Positions 25,384-34,439 of a DNA stretch of 63,596 nucleotides are shown piece by piece (the first letter of the stretch is position 1; every line of letters begins with the position of its first letter). Origin of the DNA: an uncultured Bacteroidales bacterium. GTDB taxonomy: Bacteria; Bacteroidota; Bacteroidia; Bacteroidales; Muribaculaceae. The notes beneath the pieces were generated by a model. That model ran no database searches, was not told where the DNA came from, and saw only the letters and a list, made by a program, of their open reading frames with translations. Location of the stretch: NCBI GenBank assembly GCA_902785925.1, contig CADAAI010000029.1, positions 1 to 63,596 of the forward strand, in the 5' to 3' direction. Made by a program: the position numbers and the translations under genes.

Positions 25384-27918
25384 TTATTCTTTGGTAGTTG
25401 CTGGCTGCTTATCTTTCTTGCGACGGCGTTGAGAATTGCCTATTGTCCATGCTGCTGCAAAGACTAAGAGCAACAAGATAATGTAGACTGCAGTCTTGGC
25501 TATTTTCTCGGTCTTGTGCACCTCTTGCGGATCGAAACTGAAAACGATGGTGTGGTCACCAGCAGGAAGCTGGAGTGCGCGAAGCACATAGTTCACACGG
25601 CCTATCTTGGCCTCCTTGCCATCGACTGTAGCAGTCCATCCCCAAGGGAAATAAATCTCGCTGAATACCGCCAAGCCACCGTTAGCACTGTGCGAGTGAT
25701 AAGTGAGACGATTAGGTTCATAGGTGGTTTCGAAGATAGTGTCGCCAGGTTGCTTTGGAGCTGTGCTACCCAATGCGTCCTTAAACTTGACATCGGCAAC
25801 AGCGGCAGTGGCAGGATTGAAGTTATCGAGGAACTTCATCTCCTCGTCGGCAGTCTTGACATAGGTCAACGAGTCGACGAACCAAGCATTGCCTAATGCG
25901 CCAGGATTCTGTTGAGCCTGCTCAGTATTGACAATTACCCACTTAGCATTTAGCATATTGATAATCGACAAGTTATTCTTGGTTATTTGACGCTCAATAA
26001 GGTCGTTGTAGCGAGTGAGCTTGGCAGCATGATAACCACCCACAGTCTTGTGGAAATAACTTGAACGTGGCTGCATGAATCCTTGCAAGTCCATCACGCG
26101 ATAGTTCTGAGTAGTATCGGCAAGAATTGTAGCGTCGGCAGCAGTCTTCTCAAATGTGGTCTCGGGAAGGTCGTCACGGCTCACGAAGCGCTCCTCGTTA
26201 AGGTAACGCTTGTTGACCATAAACATATCGGCAAGCACAATTACAGCGACAATCAACGTCGTTGCCAAAGCATTGAGCTTTTCAAACCTATAGGCAAGTA
26301 TTGTGGCAAAACCCATAGCGATTATCGCCAAGCTGCGCCAAGCGTCGCTACTCACAAGGCTGTGACGTATTGCCTCGACAGCTGCCGCAACACCAGGAAG
26401 CTGGTCAAATGTGGCCTGTCCCTGAAGGGCCTGATTCAGCCGTGCAGCCTCTTCCTCACTGGCGGCACCGCCAAAGAGACCAGGCATGAAGGCAAACAGC
26501 AGACACAAAGCAGCGCACACACCAAAGACGATATAAGTGAGTTTACCATATTTCTTGAAAAAGTCTTCTTGTGTGAACATCTCCTTGAGTCCAAGCACCG
26601 CCAACAGCGGCATAGTAAACTCGGCTATCACAAGGATGCTTGACACTGTGCGGAACTTGTTATACATGGGGAAGTGGTCGATAAACCAGTCGGTAAGTCC
26701 CATAAAGTTGTGACCCCACGACAACAAGATGGAGAGGATGGTGGCAACGAGCAAAGCCCACTTAAACGGCCCCTTAACTACAAAGAGACTTAAGATAAAT
26801 AACACAAAGATGAGCGCGCCCACATAGACCGGACCACTAGTAAACGGCTGGTCGCCAAAGTACTGCGAGAAAGCAGTCATACCCTGCAGACCCAACTCGC
26901 TATCGCCAGCAATCTCCTCGGCATTGTCGACATCGGCAAGCGACTTCATGCTAGTGCCGCCTTTTACGTTTGGAACCATGAGGGTCCATGTCTCATCGAT
27001 GCCGTAGCTCCACTGGGTAATGTATTCCTTGCTCAGGCCACCATTGGTGGGCTCACTGCTCACCTGTTGATCACCCTCGGTGCTAGGTAGCGGAGTGAGT
27101 TCACTGTGGCCGCCACGCATTGTTTCTTGAGAGTATTTATAGGAGAGATAAAGATTTGACGCATTGGCGCCCAATGCAAGTGCAGCGGCCACAGCAAGCG
27201 AGCAAGTGGCGATGCACCAACGTCCAATCTTCTTATCCTTGATAGCGATTATCAGGAATGCTATTACCAATGGCACAATGATAAACAAGGAGTAATAAGT
27301 CATCTGCACATGGTTGCTAATTAGCTGGAGTGTGGCAAAGAATGCTGCCACAGCTGCACCAAGCAAGTATTTTCCACGATAGGCCCACACTATACCGGCA
27401 ATTGTGGGTGGAATGTAGCACAGTACCAAGAGCTTCCAAATGTGCCCTGCATCAATGATGATGAAGAAATAGGACGAGAAGGCATAGCCTATGGCGCCAA
27501 GCACAGCCAAGTACCACTTCATGTCGAACGACAGCATCAGGATAAAGAATCCCAGCATAAGTAGGAAAATCCAGCTCACGGGCTCGGGGAAGCCAAGAGT
27601 GAGCACTCGACCAATCTTGTTGATGATTGAATTGCTGCCATAGCTAGGGGCTATCTGGAAGGTGGGCATACCACCGAAGAGGGCATTGGTCCACCATGTG
27701 GGTTGACCGTCGTGGCTCTCGTTGTAGAGTTTCGCCTCTTGGCCGTTGGCTGCTCCCTGCAGCACGTCGTTCTGTTGCAGCACGTCGCCATTCACATCAT
27801 TAGGATAGAAATATATCCATGAAATGGCGGCAAACGCCAAAATCGAGATCACAAAAGTGACCACACTACGCACTGTCATGGTGCCTATCAATCGCTTGTC
27901 AAGAATGTTGGTTTCCAT
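25384..27918 (-). CDS. YfhO family membrane protein
   Basis: This 844-residue multi-pass inner membrane protein has about a dozen hydrophobic helices in its first 560 residues and a large extracytoplasmic C-terminal domain with a final helix (IAKTAVYIILLLLVFAAA). It matches the YfhO family: SWIYFYPNDVNGD near the start, WWTNALFGGMPTFQIA, and the late VFSEIYFPWGWTATVDGKEA. In Gram-positive bacteria YfhO is involved in glycosylation of teichoic acids; in Bacteroidales its role is unknown but envelope glycosylation is likely. It is the middle gene of a three-gene operon. Confidence 0.92.
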   Translation of the reverse strand: METNILDKRLIGTMTVRSVVTFVISILAFAAISWIYFYPNDVNGDVLQQNDVLQGAANGQEAKLYNESHDGQPTWWTNALFGGMPTFQIAPSYGSNSIINKIGRVLTLGFPEPVSWIFLLMLGFFILMLSFDMKWYLAVLGAIGYAFSSYFFIIIDAGHIWKLLVLCYIPPTIAGIVWAYRGKYLLGAAVAAFFATLQLISNHVQMTYYSLFIIVPLVIAFLIIAIKDKKIGRWCIATCSLAVAAALALGANASNLYLSYKYSQETMRGGHSELTPLPSTEGDQQVSSEPTNGGLSKEYITQWSYGIDETWTLMVPNVKGGTSMKSLADVDNAEEIAGDSELGLQGMTAFSQYFGDQPFTSGPVYVGALIFVLFILSLFVVKGPFKWALLVATILSILLSWGHNFMGLTDWFIDHFPMYNKFRTVSSILVIAEFTMPLLAVLGLKEMFTQEDFFKKYGKLTYIVFGVCAALCLLFAFMPGLFGGAASEEEAARLNQALQGQATFDQLPGVAAAVEAIRHSLVSSDAWRSLAIIAMGFATILAYRFEKLNALATTLIVAVIVLADMFMVNKRYLNEERFVSRDDLPETTFEKTAADATILADTTQNYRVMDLQGFMQPRSSYFHKTVGGYHAAKLTRYNDLIERQITKNNLSIINMLNAKWVIVNTEQAQQNPGALGNAWFVDSLTYVKTADEEMKFLDNFNPATAAVADVKFKDALGSTAPKQPGDTIFETTYEPNRLTYHSHSANGGLAVFSEIYFPWGWTATVDGKEAKIGRVNYVLRALQLPAGDHTIVFSFDPQEVHKTEKIAKTAVYIILLLLVFAAAWTIGNSQRRRKKDKQPATTKE

Positions 27919-27965
27919 TGTATTGTATGGTTTTTATTTGCAATAACATTGAGCAATGGGTAAAA

Positions 27966-28664
27966 TCAAAACTCCACTTTGTTGACCTCACGGCGCAGGT
28001 CGGCAGCCTCTTCCATTCCAGCGTCGTCGTTCTTGGTCTGCGAGAGTTTCATCAGTTGTGTGAGGGATTTAAGCAAAGCTTCTTTCTGCTTTGCGCCTTC
28101 GGTTTTAAGTTTTGGCGATGGCTCGGTCTGATACTCGCGATAAGCCGAAATGAGCTTGTCGAACGCCAATCGGCACTCGGCAATCTTCTTATTGACTGCA
28201 GGATTGGAGCTGGAGTGGCGCTCAATATCCAAAATGTCCTCAACCGAGGGAGCAATATTTTCCAACTGTGCCTGCTCCTCGGGAGAGAGCTCGTTCTTGT
28301 TGGGCAGATTGTCCTCGCTGGGCGCTGGAGGAAGAGGCCCCTCGCCAAAACCTTCGACGTGGGCTGGTGCAGGACCGTCGACCGGACGCACCACGCCAAC
28401 TAGGGTGGTGTCGGCCATAAGAAGACTGTCGAGCAACGAATCGCGAGGCACATCAATGCGTTCGCCCTCTATATCCTCAACAGGAGTGCCGTATTCATAT
28501 TCCACATCATCGCCGCTGTTGGGTTTTGGAAAGCTTTTTTCCTCCCTGCCTATGACGCTGTTTACCCAGCTGTGAACTGGAGGCACAAAGAGATACAAAG
28601 CCACAAGAACAACTATTGTCGCTCCTGCTATATACCATAATATTTCCTTGTTCTTGCTCGTCAT
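27966..28664 (-). CDS. Single-pass membrane protein, acidic periplasmic part
   Basis: I use the ATG at 28664 (232 residues, MTSKNKEILWY); an in-frame ATG nine bases upstream is also possible, and a GTG further up is less likely. A single transmembrane helix (about residues 7-27, WYIAGATIVVLVALYLFVPP) is followed by an acidic, proline-rich linker and a helical C-terminal domain (about 140-232). No family is recognised. It starts the operon with yfhO and the methyltransferase-like gene. Confidence 0.7.
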   Translation of the reverse strand: MTSKNKEILWYIAGATIVVLVALYLFVPPVHSWVNSVIGREEKSFPKPNSGDDVEYEYGTPVEDIEGERIDVPRDSLLDSLLMADTTLVGVVRPVDGPAPAHVEGFGEGPLPPAPSEDNLPNKNELSPEEQAQLENIAPSVEDILDIERHSSSNPAVNKKIAECRLAFDKLISAYREYQTEPSPKLKTEGAKQKEALLKSLTQLMKLSQTKNDDAGMEEAADLRREVNKVEF

Positions 28665-28854
28665 TATTGGCATGAATGTGGATGTGTTGCCCACAATTCT
28701 CGAAAAAACTGTGCAAAGTTAGTCTATAAAATTGAATTTCCTCACTAAAAAATAAATTGTTAAGTTTTTTTTATTCTTAATACAATTTGTGTGAAGAATA
28801 ATATAATAAAACAAAGTTTTAAGGGGCAGTGTGGCGATTTTCAAGAAAAACTTG

Positions 28855-28862
28855 TAAATTTG
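28855..28862 (+). promoter_or_regulatory. Promoter -7 box of manA
   Basis: TAAATTTG matches TAnnTTTG. A start near 28869 leaves about 17 nt before the ATG at 28886 and rules out a longer frame that would begin upstream of the promoter. The -33 region is only T-rich. Confidence 0.65.
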
Positions 28863-28885
28863 CACTTCATTATTCCCGTTTAAAC

Positions 28886-29869
28886 ATGCCCAAGAAGGAT
28901 GAAATACTGCAACCACAACTCTTCAAGTTTGCATTGAACTTGAAGACTGTGCTGTGGGGAGGCGACAAGATTGCCGCCTTCAAGGGCATCACGCTCGACT
29001 GCCACAACGTGGGCGAGAGCTGGGAGATATCAGGTCTCAAAGGGCATGATAGTGTAGTGCTCGAGGGCGAACATGCCGGCACATCACTACGCAAGCTCAT
29101 CAGGCATTATAAGGACCAATTGGTAGGAAAGCGCGTTTACCGCAAGCACGGCAACGAGTTCCCATTGCTCGTGAAGTTTATCGATGCCCATAGTGACCTC
29201 TCGGTGCAAGTCCACCCCAACGATGACCTGGCACGTCGCCGGCATGACTGCAGTGGCAAGGCCGAGATGTGGTACATCATCGATGCTGAGCCTGGTGCGT
29301 CGCTGCTGGCAGGTATGAGCCGCACCATCACTCCAAAGCAATATCTCGAGCACATGGAGAATGGCACTCTGCTCAACGTGCTGGCACGTCACGAAACGCA
29401 CGAGGGCGACATCTTTTTCCTCCCGGCAGGACGCATCCACTCAATTGGTGCTGGCAACCTACTGCTCGAGGTGCAGCAATCGAGCGACATCACCTATCGA
29501 GTCTACGACTACGACCGCATCGACAGCAACGGTAAGCCACGTCAGCTCCACACCGACTTAGCTGTCGACGCCATCGATTACACCATCAGCCGCGACTGCC
29601 TGCGCCATTATCCAGATCGCTCGGGCAAAATACAACTCCTGAACAGCATCTTCTTTGATGTTGACCGCATCATGGTCGACGGAGTCTACCACTTGCCCAT
29701 GCCCCATGATGCCTTCCTGTGCCTGATGTGCGTCAGCGGTCATTCCACAATCGACTGTGGCAACGGCACAATCTATGACATCGGTCAAGGTGAGTCGCTG
29801 CTCGCTCCCGCTTGCGTCCACAGCCTTGACTTCAAGGGCAAGGCAACCATCATTACCGCTACGGTGTGA
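28886..29869 (+). CDS. manA: Mannose-6-phosphate isomerase, class I
   Basis: This 327-residue cytosolic zinc enzyme interconverts fructose-6-phosphate and mannose-6-phosphate. The cupin metal site is seen in LSVQVHPNDDLA and KAEMWYIIDAEPGA, followed by FLPAGRIHSIGAGNLLLEVQQSSDITYRVYD split over the second barrel. The start at 28886 (MPKKDEIL) follows from the promoter position. Length fits the short bacterial form. It feeds mannose/fucose sugar-nucleotide synthesis. Confidence 0.93.
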   Translation: MPKKDEILQPQLFKFALNLKTVLWGGDKIAAFKGITLDCHNVGESWEISGLKGHDSVVLEGEHAGTSLRKLIRHYKDQLVGKRVYRKHGNEFPLLVKFIDAHSDLSVQVHPNDDLARRRHDCSGKAEMWYIIDAEPGASLLAGMSRTITPKQYLEHMENGTLLNVLARHETHEGDIFFLPAGRIHSIGAGNLLLEVQQSSDITYRVYDYDRIDSNGKPRQLHTDLAVDAIDYTISRDCLRHYPDRSGKIQLLNSIFFDVDRIMVDGVYHLPMPHDAFLCLMCVSGHSTIDCGNGTIYDIGQGESLLAPACVHSLDFKGKATIITATV

Positions 29870-29926
29870 TTAGTTTAGAGTGGAGAGTTCAGAGTTCTTA
29901 GTTAAGAATTTAGATTTTATAAAAGC

Positions 29927-31237
29927 ATGAAACGATTCCTTTTAGTGATAACAGCTCTAGTGCTTGTGGCTGGCGCCCAGGCACAAACCATTGCTCGCGA
30001 AGCCTTCAAGCAGGACATTCGCCGCAGTGCCAACAACTACCAAGCCTATCCCGACAAAAACCTACCAAAGCTCACACCGGCTCCTGAAGGTTACAAACCT
30101 TTCTTCATGAACCACTATGGCCGTCATGGTAGCCGATGGCTCATCAGCCCTAAAGACTATACAGTTCCAGTAGAGCAACTCACTAAGGGTGAGCGCAATG
30201 GCAAGCTCACCAAACGAGGAAAGGATGTGCTGGCGGCATGCCGCACAATGCTCGAGGCTTCAAACCAGCGACTAGGCGAGCTCAGCGACATTGGTGCCGA
30301 GCAACATCAGCGCATAGCTAGGCGCATGGTTGAGAACTTTCCTGAAATATGGGAAGGCGAAGCCCACGTCGACGCCCGTTCAACAGTGGTAATTCGCTGC
30401 ATCCTGTCGATGCTCAATGAGACCGACATGCTCAAGTCGCTGAATCCAAACCTGCGCATCACCACCGATGCTAGTGAGCACGACATGTACTACATGAACT
30501 ACCACGACACAGTGGCAACGGCTGCCCAAAGGGCTGCCCGTCCTGCCATCAACGAGTTTAGAGACAAACTATTCTCCCCAAAGGATCTAGACAAAAAACT
30601 TGGAAAAATCACATCACGACTTTTCACCGACAAGAAATTTGTGCGCGACAGCATCGACAGCTACGACTTTGTGATGCGCCTTTTTGACGTAGTGAGCAAC
30701 ATGCAGAGCCACCATGACTTTGAGAACATCGACCTATACACTGGCGTGTTCACGGTAGATGATGCAACCGACATATGGACCTACAACAACGCACGATGGT
30801 ATATATACTCGGGAAACACACCTCTCACCAGCCACACCGGTCCACTAGCTCACCGCCACCTGTTGCGCAATTTCATTGAGGCAGCCGACGTTGCCATTGC
30901 CAGCGGCACCAATAGCGCAACTCTGCGATTTGGTCACGAGAGCGTGGTGCTGCCCATGGTGTGCCTCATGGGGCTAAACGGAATGGACTACGAGACCACC
31001 TGCCTTGAGTCGCTCGCCGACAACTGGCGCTCCTATGAGGTATTTCCAATGGCTGCCAATATCCAAATGGCATACTACCGCAAGACTGGCAGCGACGATA
31101 TCCTAGTGAAGATCTTGCTTAACGAGCACGAGGCCACTCTGCCCATCGCAACCGACTGCGCTCCTTACTATCACTGGAAAGACGTACGCGCACATTTCAT
31201 GAGTCGCATCGACGAGCCAAACAAAACAACTGATTAA
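29927..31237 (+). CDS. Secreted histidine phosphatase (MINPP-like)
   Basis: This 436-residue protein has a signal peptide (MKRFLLVITALVLVAGAQA) and a clade-2 histidine phosphatase domain. The nucleophile motif is Arg66-His67-Gly-Ser-Arg70 in YGRHGSRW, and the proton donor pair is His337-Glu338 in FGHESVV. Relatives include multiple inositol polyphosphate phosphatases of Bacteroides, which hydrolyse phytate, and acid phosphatases. A phytate or sugar-phosphate substrate is inferred from the family. The gap before it holds no clear promoter, so it may be read from manA. Confidence 0.88.
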   Translation: MKRFLLVITALVLVAGAQAQTIAREAFKQDIRRSANNYQAYPDKNLPKLTPAPEGYKPFFMNHYGRHGSRWLISPKDYTVPVEQLTKGERNGKLTKRGKDVLAACRTMLEASNQRLGELSDIGAEQHQRIARRMVENFPEIWEGEAHVDARSTVVIRCILSMLNETDMLKSLNPNLRITTDASEHDMYYMNYHDTVATAAQRAARPAINEFRDKLFSPKDLDKKLGKITSRLFTDKKFVRDSIDSYDFVMRLFDVVSNMQSHHDFENIDLYTGVFTVDDATDIWTYNNARWYIYSGNTPLTSHTGPLAHRHLLRNFIEAADVAIASGTNSATLRFGHESVVLPMVCLMGLNGMDYETTCLESLADNWRSYEVFPMAANIQMAYYRKTGSDDILVKILLNEHEATLPIATDCAPYYHWKDVRAHFMSRIDEPNKTTD

Positions 31238-31676
31238 TCTGATTTTTCGGATCAATTGATTCACTGGAATCGGCTGACTCACCTGACTCACCTGACTCAC
31301 CTGACTCACCTGACTCACCTGACTCAGCATAATTAATGCAGAATGCACAATTGCGTTAGACACAGGGTGGGTCGCCTGCGGCGAGAAATTAAACCGTTCG
31401 CTTTGCTAACTCAAAATTAAGACTAAAATTGAATAGTTTTTTGAGTGGGACAGTTTTGGAAAAAATTTTTTTGAACACCTCACAATGGTGCAATACACAA
31501 ACCGTGTTTGGTTATCATTGATGGCAGTATGTCAAAGAGCTCTTGCGGTGTGGCGCGAGAGCAAAGATAGTGGCAAAGATTTAAGGAAACAACATTAAAA
31601 AAATGGTTGATTCACACCACAAAGGTAAACCAACCGCCTTCCCCCTCAAAAGACACGGGAGTTAATTATGAAATAG
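31238..31676. other. Intergenic repeat locus
   Basis: No gene is seen. The region holds the second 9-bp minisatellite (31257-31328), then a GCAGAATGCACAATTG word, a GTGGGACAGTTTTGG stretch next to A and T runs (about 31447-31474), and AT-rich sequence. These same words occur in the left flank at 590-720 on the other strand, so both gaps seem to carry the same kind of dispersed element. No tRNA or integrase is near. Confidence 0.6.
31257..31328 (-). repeat. 9-bp minisatellite, inverted relative to the left flank
   Basis: Read on the minus strand the units are GAGTCAGGT (five identical copies) followed by GAGTCAGCC and GATTCCAGT-like units, with a strict 9-bp period. The unit is the same as in the arrays at 1-36 and 329-418. 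It lies just after the histidine phosphatase stop. Confidence 0.85.
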
Positions 31677-32892
31677 TTAGTTTTTCACAACATTCTTTGG
31701 TCCATTGATGTGAATATACACAATACCTTCGGTATCCAAATCAATCAAGGCACGACCATATTTGTCGCCTCCGTCAAAGACTACGACGAGTTCTTTGTCA
31801 ATATAATTAATATAATTATGGTCTTCCAGATTTGCTTTCGCAACTAGATTGATATAAATCAAGCGGTGGCCATTGCGTTTGACTCCAAAATATTGCTTAG
31901 CGAAGTTTTCAAGCGGCATAGGTCCAGTACCAGGCAGATATGCTCTACGAGTTATTTCACGGTCAAGGAGCCATTTTGCTCTCCCAATATCGGTTTGTCT
32001 TAACTGGTAGAACTCACCTTGCAAATCTTTGTTATATTTTTGTGCAATCAGGAACTCACTCTCAGGTAGCACATAATCAAGGGAATCCATTCGTATAATA
32101 CGAATAACATTAAAAGAGCTTGTTAAATAATCAGGAGCATTCTCATCAGTTTCAAGAACTACTGTCATTGGCTGGCGACTGTCGGCAACAATTTCTTGAG
32201 GCTTAAGTCCAGGGCATGACACAGTGAGAACAGTGCCATCGGTAACGCAAATGCTGAACTTGCCATCAAAATCAGAGGCAGTGCCGTTTTTTGTGCCTTT
32301 CGCACAGATATGCGCTCCAATAACTGGCTCTCCATCTTCGGCACTAAGCACCACCTTGAATAGTTTTGTAAGCTGGATGCTCAATTCTAAGCGATTTGTC
32401 GCCGTCCTTCTTAGTGATATTGAAATAACCAATGGAGTTGGTGATATCGCAATTGCCCGATGGCAGTGCCGTGACTGTTACACCCTGCAAGGGTTTCTTA
32501 TCTTCACTGCGAACAATGCCAAATACCCCTCGTGGCAAATTATCACCACAACACAAACCTGACACGAAGTTGTATATAGATATTCTTAACTGCTGAGCAT
32601 CAACTGCCACCTCTAATTCATCGCAGCCTATGTGTTTCACAGATAACGTGTCTCCAAGTTGAGCCTCTATTTTAAAACGCCCATCTAAATCAGTTATCAC
32701 AACTTTGTCGGTACCCTTAAGACGAACCTGAGCACCAACAACTGGTTCTTTCATTTCAGAAGCATTAACTACTACACCAGTGACTATCATGCGTGTTGAA
32801 GCACCCTGACTTGCCGATTGCGCCGCCACAGTGAAGCCCGTGACCCAAACCATCAGCAGCAATAAAGCACGGTTATAATATTTTCTTGCCAT
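31677..32892 (-). pseudogene. Triple CarboxypepD_reg-like surface protein, frameshifted
   Basis: Two overlapping frames together make one protein. The first (32892 to 32344) has a signal peptide and two carboxypeptidase-regulatory-like beta domains (TGVVVNASEMKEPVVGAQV and FGIVRSEDKKPLQGVTV). The second (to 31677) continues with a third such domain (VVLSAEDGEPVIGAHICAKG) and a unique C-terminal region. Removing one base near 32358 would join them into about 404 residues. The second part has no start of its own. Such proteins are surface or periplasmic; function unknown. Either a true pseudogene or a sequencing error. Confidence 0.75.
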
Positions 32893-32925
32893 AATTCAAT
32901 CTGTTTTCTGCCATCTGCAAAGATA
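32893..32925 (-). promoter_or_regulatory. Promoter-leader cassette, copy A
   Basis: On the minus strand TATCTTTG (32918-32925) is followed by a 25-nt leader containing GATGGCAGAAAACAG and GATTGAATT directly before the ATG. The same block, with the same spacing, precedes the genes starting at 35114 and 36559. Confidence 0.85.
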
Positions 32926-32927
32926 GA

Positions 32928-33401
32928 TTATTTATTAAGATATAACCCATTTAAATTATCAGCCTCATATATTTCAATTCCTCCGTCAATCTCTAATCTT
33001 TCATTGCAATAATCAATGTAATTAGTTTTATTATATATACCCAAATTGGGCAATATTGGAATTGTATCATTATCAACTATTATATGTTGTGGCCTTTTAT
33101 AATAATATAATCGTGATAAATTAAATGAATATGTTTCTCCAACTCTGATATGGTGATTGCCAATTGCATTTGATCGTTTGCTTAAGACCAAGAGCTTCTT
33201 ATCTCCTTGTTTTAAGTGAATTTCATAAAACTGTGTATGAGCAACTATTTTTAAAACTTTATATTGATCAATATTATATTCTTTCTCTGTATTTATGTTA
33301 TACGATGAAGCTCCCTGACTTGCCGATTGCGCGGCCACAGTGAAGCCCATGGCCCAAACCATCAGCAGCGATATAGCCCATATATAATTTTTTCTTGCCA
33401 T
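32928..33401 (-). CDS. Secreted protein of unknown function, shared signal peptide
   Basis: This 157-residue protein has a signal peptide nearly identical, at DNA level too, to that of the neighbouring gene at 32892 (MARKxY, then LLMVW, GFTVAAQSASQGAS). After residue 32 the sequence is unrelated: a small beta-rich domain with no recognisable motif (VLKIVAHTQFYEIHLKQG). It begins 3 nt after the stop of the lipoprotein gene upstream, so they are co-transcribed. The signal peptide seems to have been copied and joined to a new body. Confidence 0.65.
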   Translation of the reverse strand: MARKNYIWAISLLMVWAMGFTVAAQSASQGASSYNINTEKEYNIDQYKVLKIVAHTQFYEIHLKQGDKKLLVLSKRSNAIGNHHIRVGETYSFNLSRLYYYKRPQHIIVDNDTIPILPNLGIYNKTNYIDYCNERLEIDGGIEIYEADNLNGLYLNK

Positions 33402-33404
33402 AAT

Positions 33405-33836
33405 TTAATTTCTTAATCTATATAAGGTTGTTGTGTTTTTGCCAGTGAAAAATAGGTCGGAATTGTCATGTTCGAGGACGATAGAGTCGTTTGAGATGTG
33501 CTTGATGTGGCATTTCCCTTTTGACTCATCACTAATCACCACTTTGATTGACAAGTCGTCATGCTTTTGATTAAAATAATAGTTCTCTATTCTCAATATG
33601 GAATCTTGATAAGTATCAATCTCCTCAACTGAGATATGTCCAAAAGGTCCATGGCTGTCTATATCGTCCCAGTAGCAAGCAATAGTTATCAATGAGGACT
33701 TATCATTACTTATTTTAGTGATAGTGTCCACATAAACATTGCCTACAAACTCATCATAGTTAGAGCTACCTGTTTTATTGCCGGTGCAACAAGAAAATAT
33801 AACAAGCAAAAACGCGATTGCCAATAGGTTTCTCAT
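33405..33836 (-). CDS. Small lipoprotein of unknown function
   Basis: This 143-residue protein has a lipobox (LLVIFSCC, Cys16 or Cys17) and a short polar linker followed by a beta-rich body ending in TTLYRLRN. No family is recognised. The base composition is AT-rich, like the whole 32-36.7 kb block. It is upstream of, and 3 nt from, the gene at 33401. Confidence 0.65.
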   Translation of the reverse strand: MRNLLAIAFLLVIFSCCTGNKTGSSNYDEFVGNVYVDTITKISNDKSSLITIACYWDDIDSHGPFGHISVEEIDTYQDSILRIENYYFNQKHDDLSIKVVISDESKGKCHIKHISNDSIVLEHDNSDLFFTGKNTTTLYRLRN

Positions 33837-33889
33837 AAGCGTAAATGACGATTAATCAGAATTTGTAAATCAGCAGTTATAACTAAAAA

Positions 33890-34276
33890 TCACAAGTAAC
33901 AGTAAAAAAAGATTAATCTATTATTTATTGTATCTATAGTTAGTTCTATAATTTTCGAGTCTCTGTCTATCCTTTTATAGTAACCAGCTCCATTAACGAT
34001 ATATTTTGAATATTCAGAATTAATAATTACATTTTTGTCAAAGGTATTAAAATTTTCATTTTCACATTTGGATTTCAAGTATTCAGTATCTAATATCTTA
34101 TATACCTCTACTCTATATCCATCTCCGCCAAAAGTTTGCCAATATTCCTCAGAGGTCAAATAACAAACTTTTCCGTTTAAAGATGTATTTAAGATAGTTT
34201 CCACATCATTTAGATGACTACGACTACACCCAAAAAGAACTATGCTTAAAAGTATTATTATAGCAAATTTTTTCAT
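33890..34276 (-). CDS. Small lipoprotein of unknown function
   Basis: This 128-residue protein has a clear lipobox (LLSIVLFGC, Cys17), then an Asn/Tyr/Ile-rich body with no recognised motif. It has low GC compared with the housekeeping genes of this window. There is no evident partner; the gene upstream is in the same direction with a 163-nt gap that holds a decayed promoter-leader cassette. Confidence 0.65.
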   Translation of the reverse strand: MKKFAIIILLSIVLFGCSRSHLNDVETILNTSLNGKVCYLTSEEYWQTFGGDGYRVEVYKILDTEYLKSKCENENFNTFDKNVIINSEYSKYIVNGAGYYKRIDRDSKIIELTIDTINNRLIFFYCYL

Positions 34277-34302
34277 TTTCTAATAAATAATTACTCCTTA
34301 TT

Positions 34303-34382
34303 TTAAAATTCTGAGCTGTAATAGGTGACAAAAAAATTTCTTGTCATATTTTAATCTGTTTTCTCCTTATTTCAAAGAGATA
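34303..34382 (-). promoter_or_regulatory. Decayed promoter-leader cassette with remnant start
   Basis: At 34345-34382 the minus strand carries a diverged copy of the cassette seen at 32893, 35115 and 36560 (GAGAAAACAGATT kept, -7 box with two extra bases). It leads into an ATG and 14 codons (MTRNFFVTYYSSEF) before a stop at 34303. The MTR start matches the gene at 35114, so this looks like the relic of a deleted gene. Confidence 0.6.
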
Positions 34383-34439
34383 CAACAAACTCATACGCCT
34401 CTATTTTGAAGAAACCTTGGTGCAAGGTGTTTTTATAGA

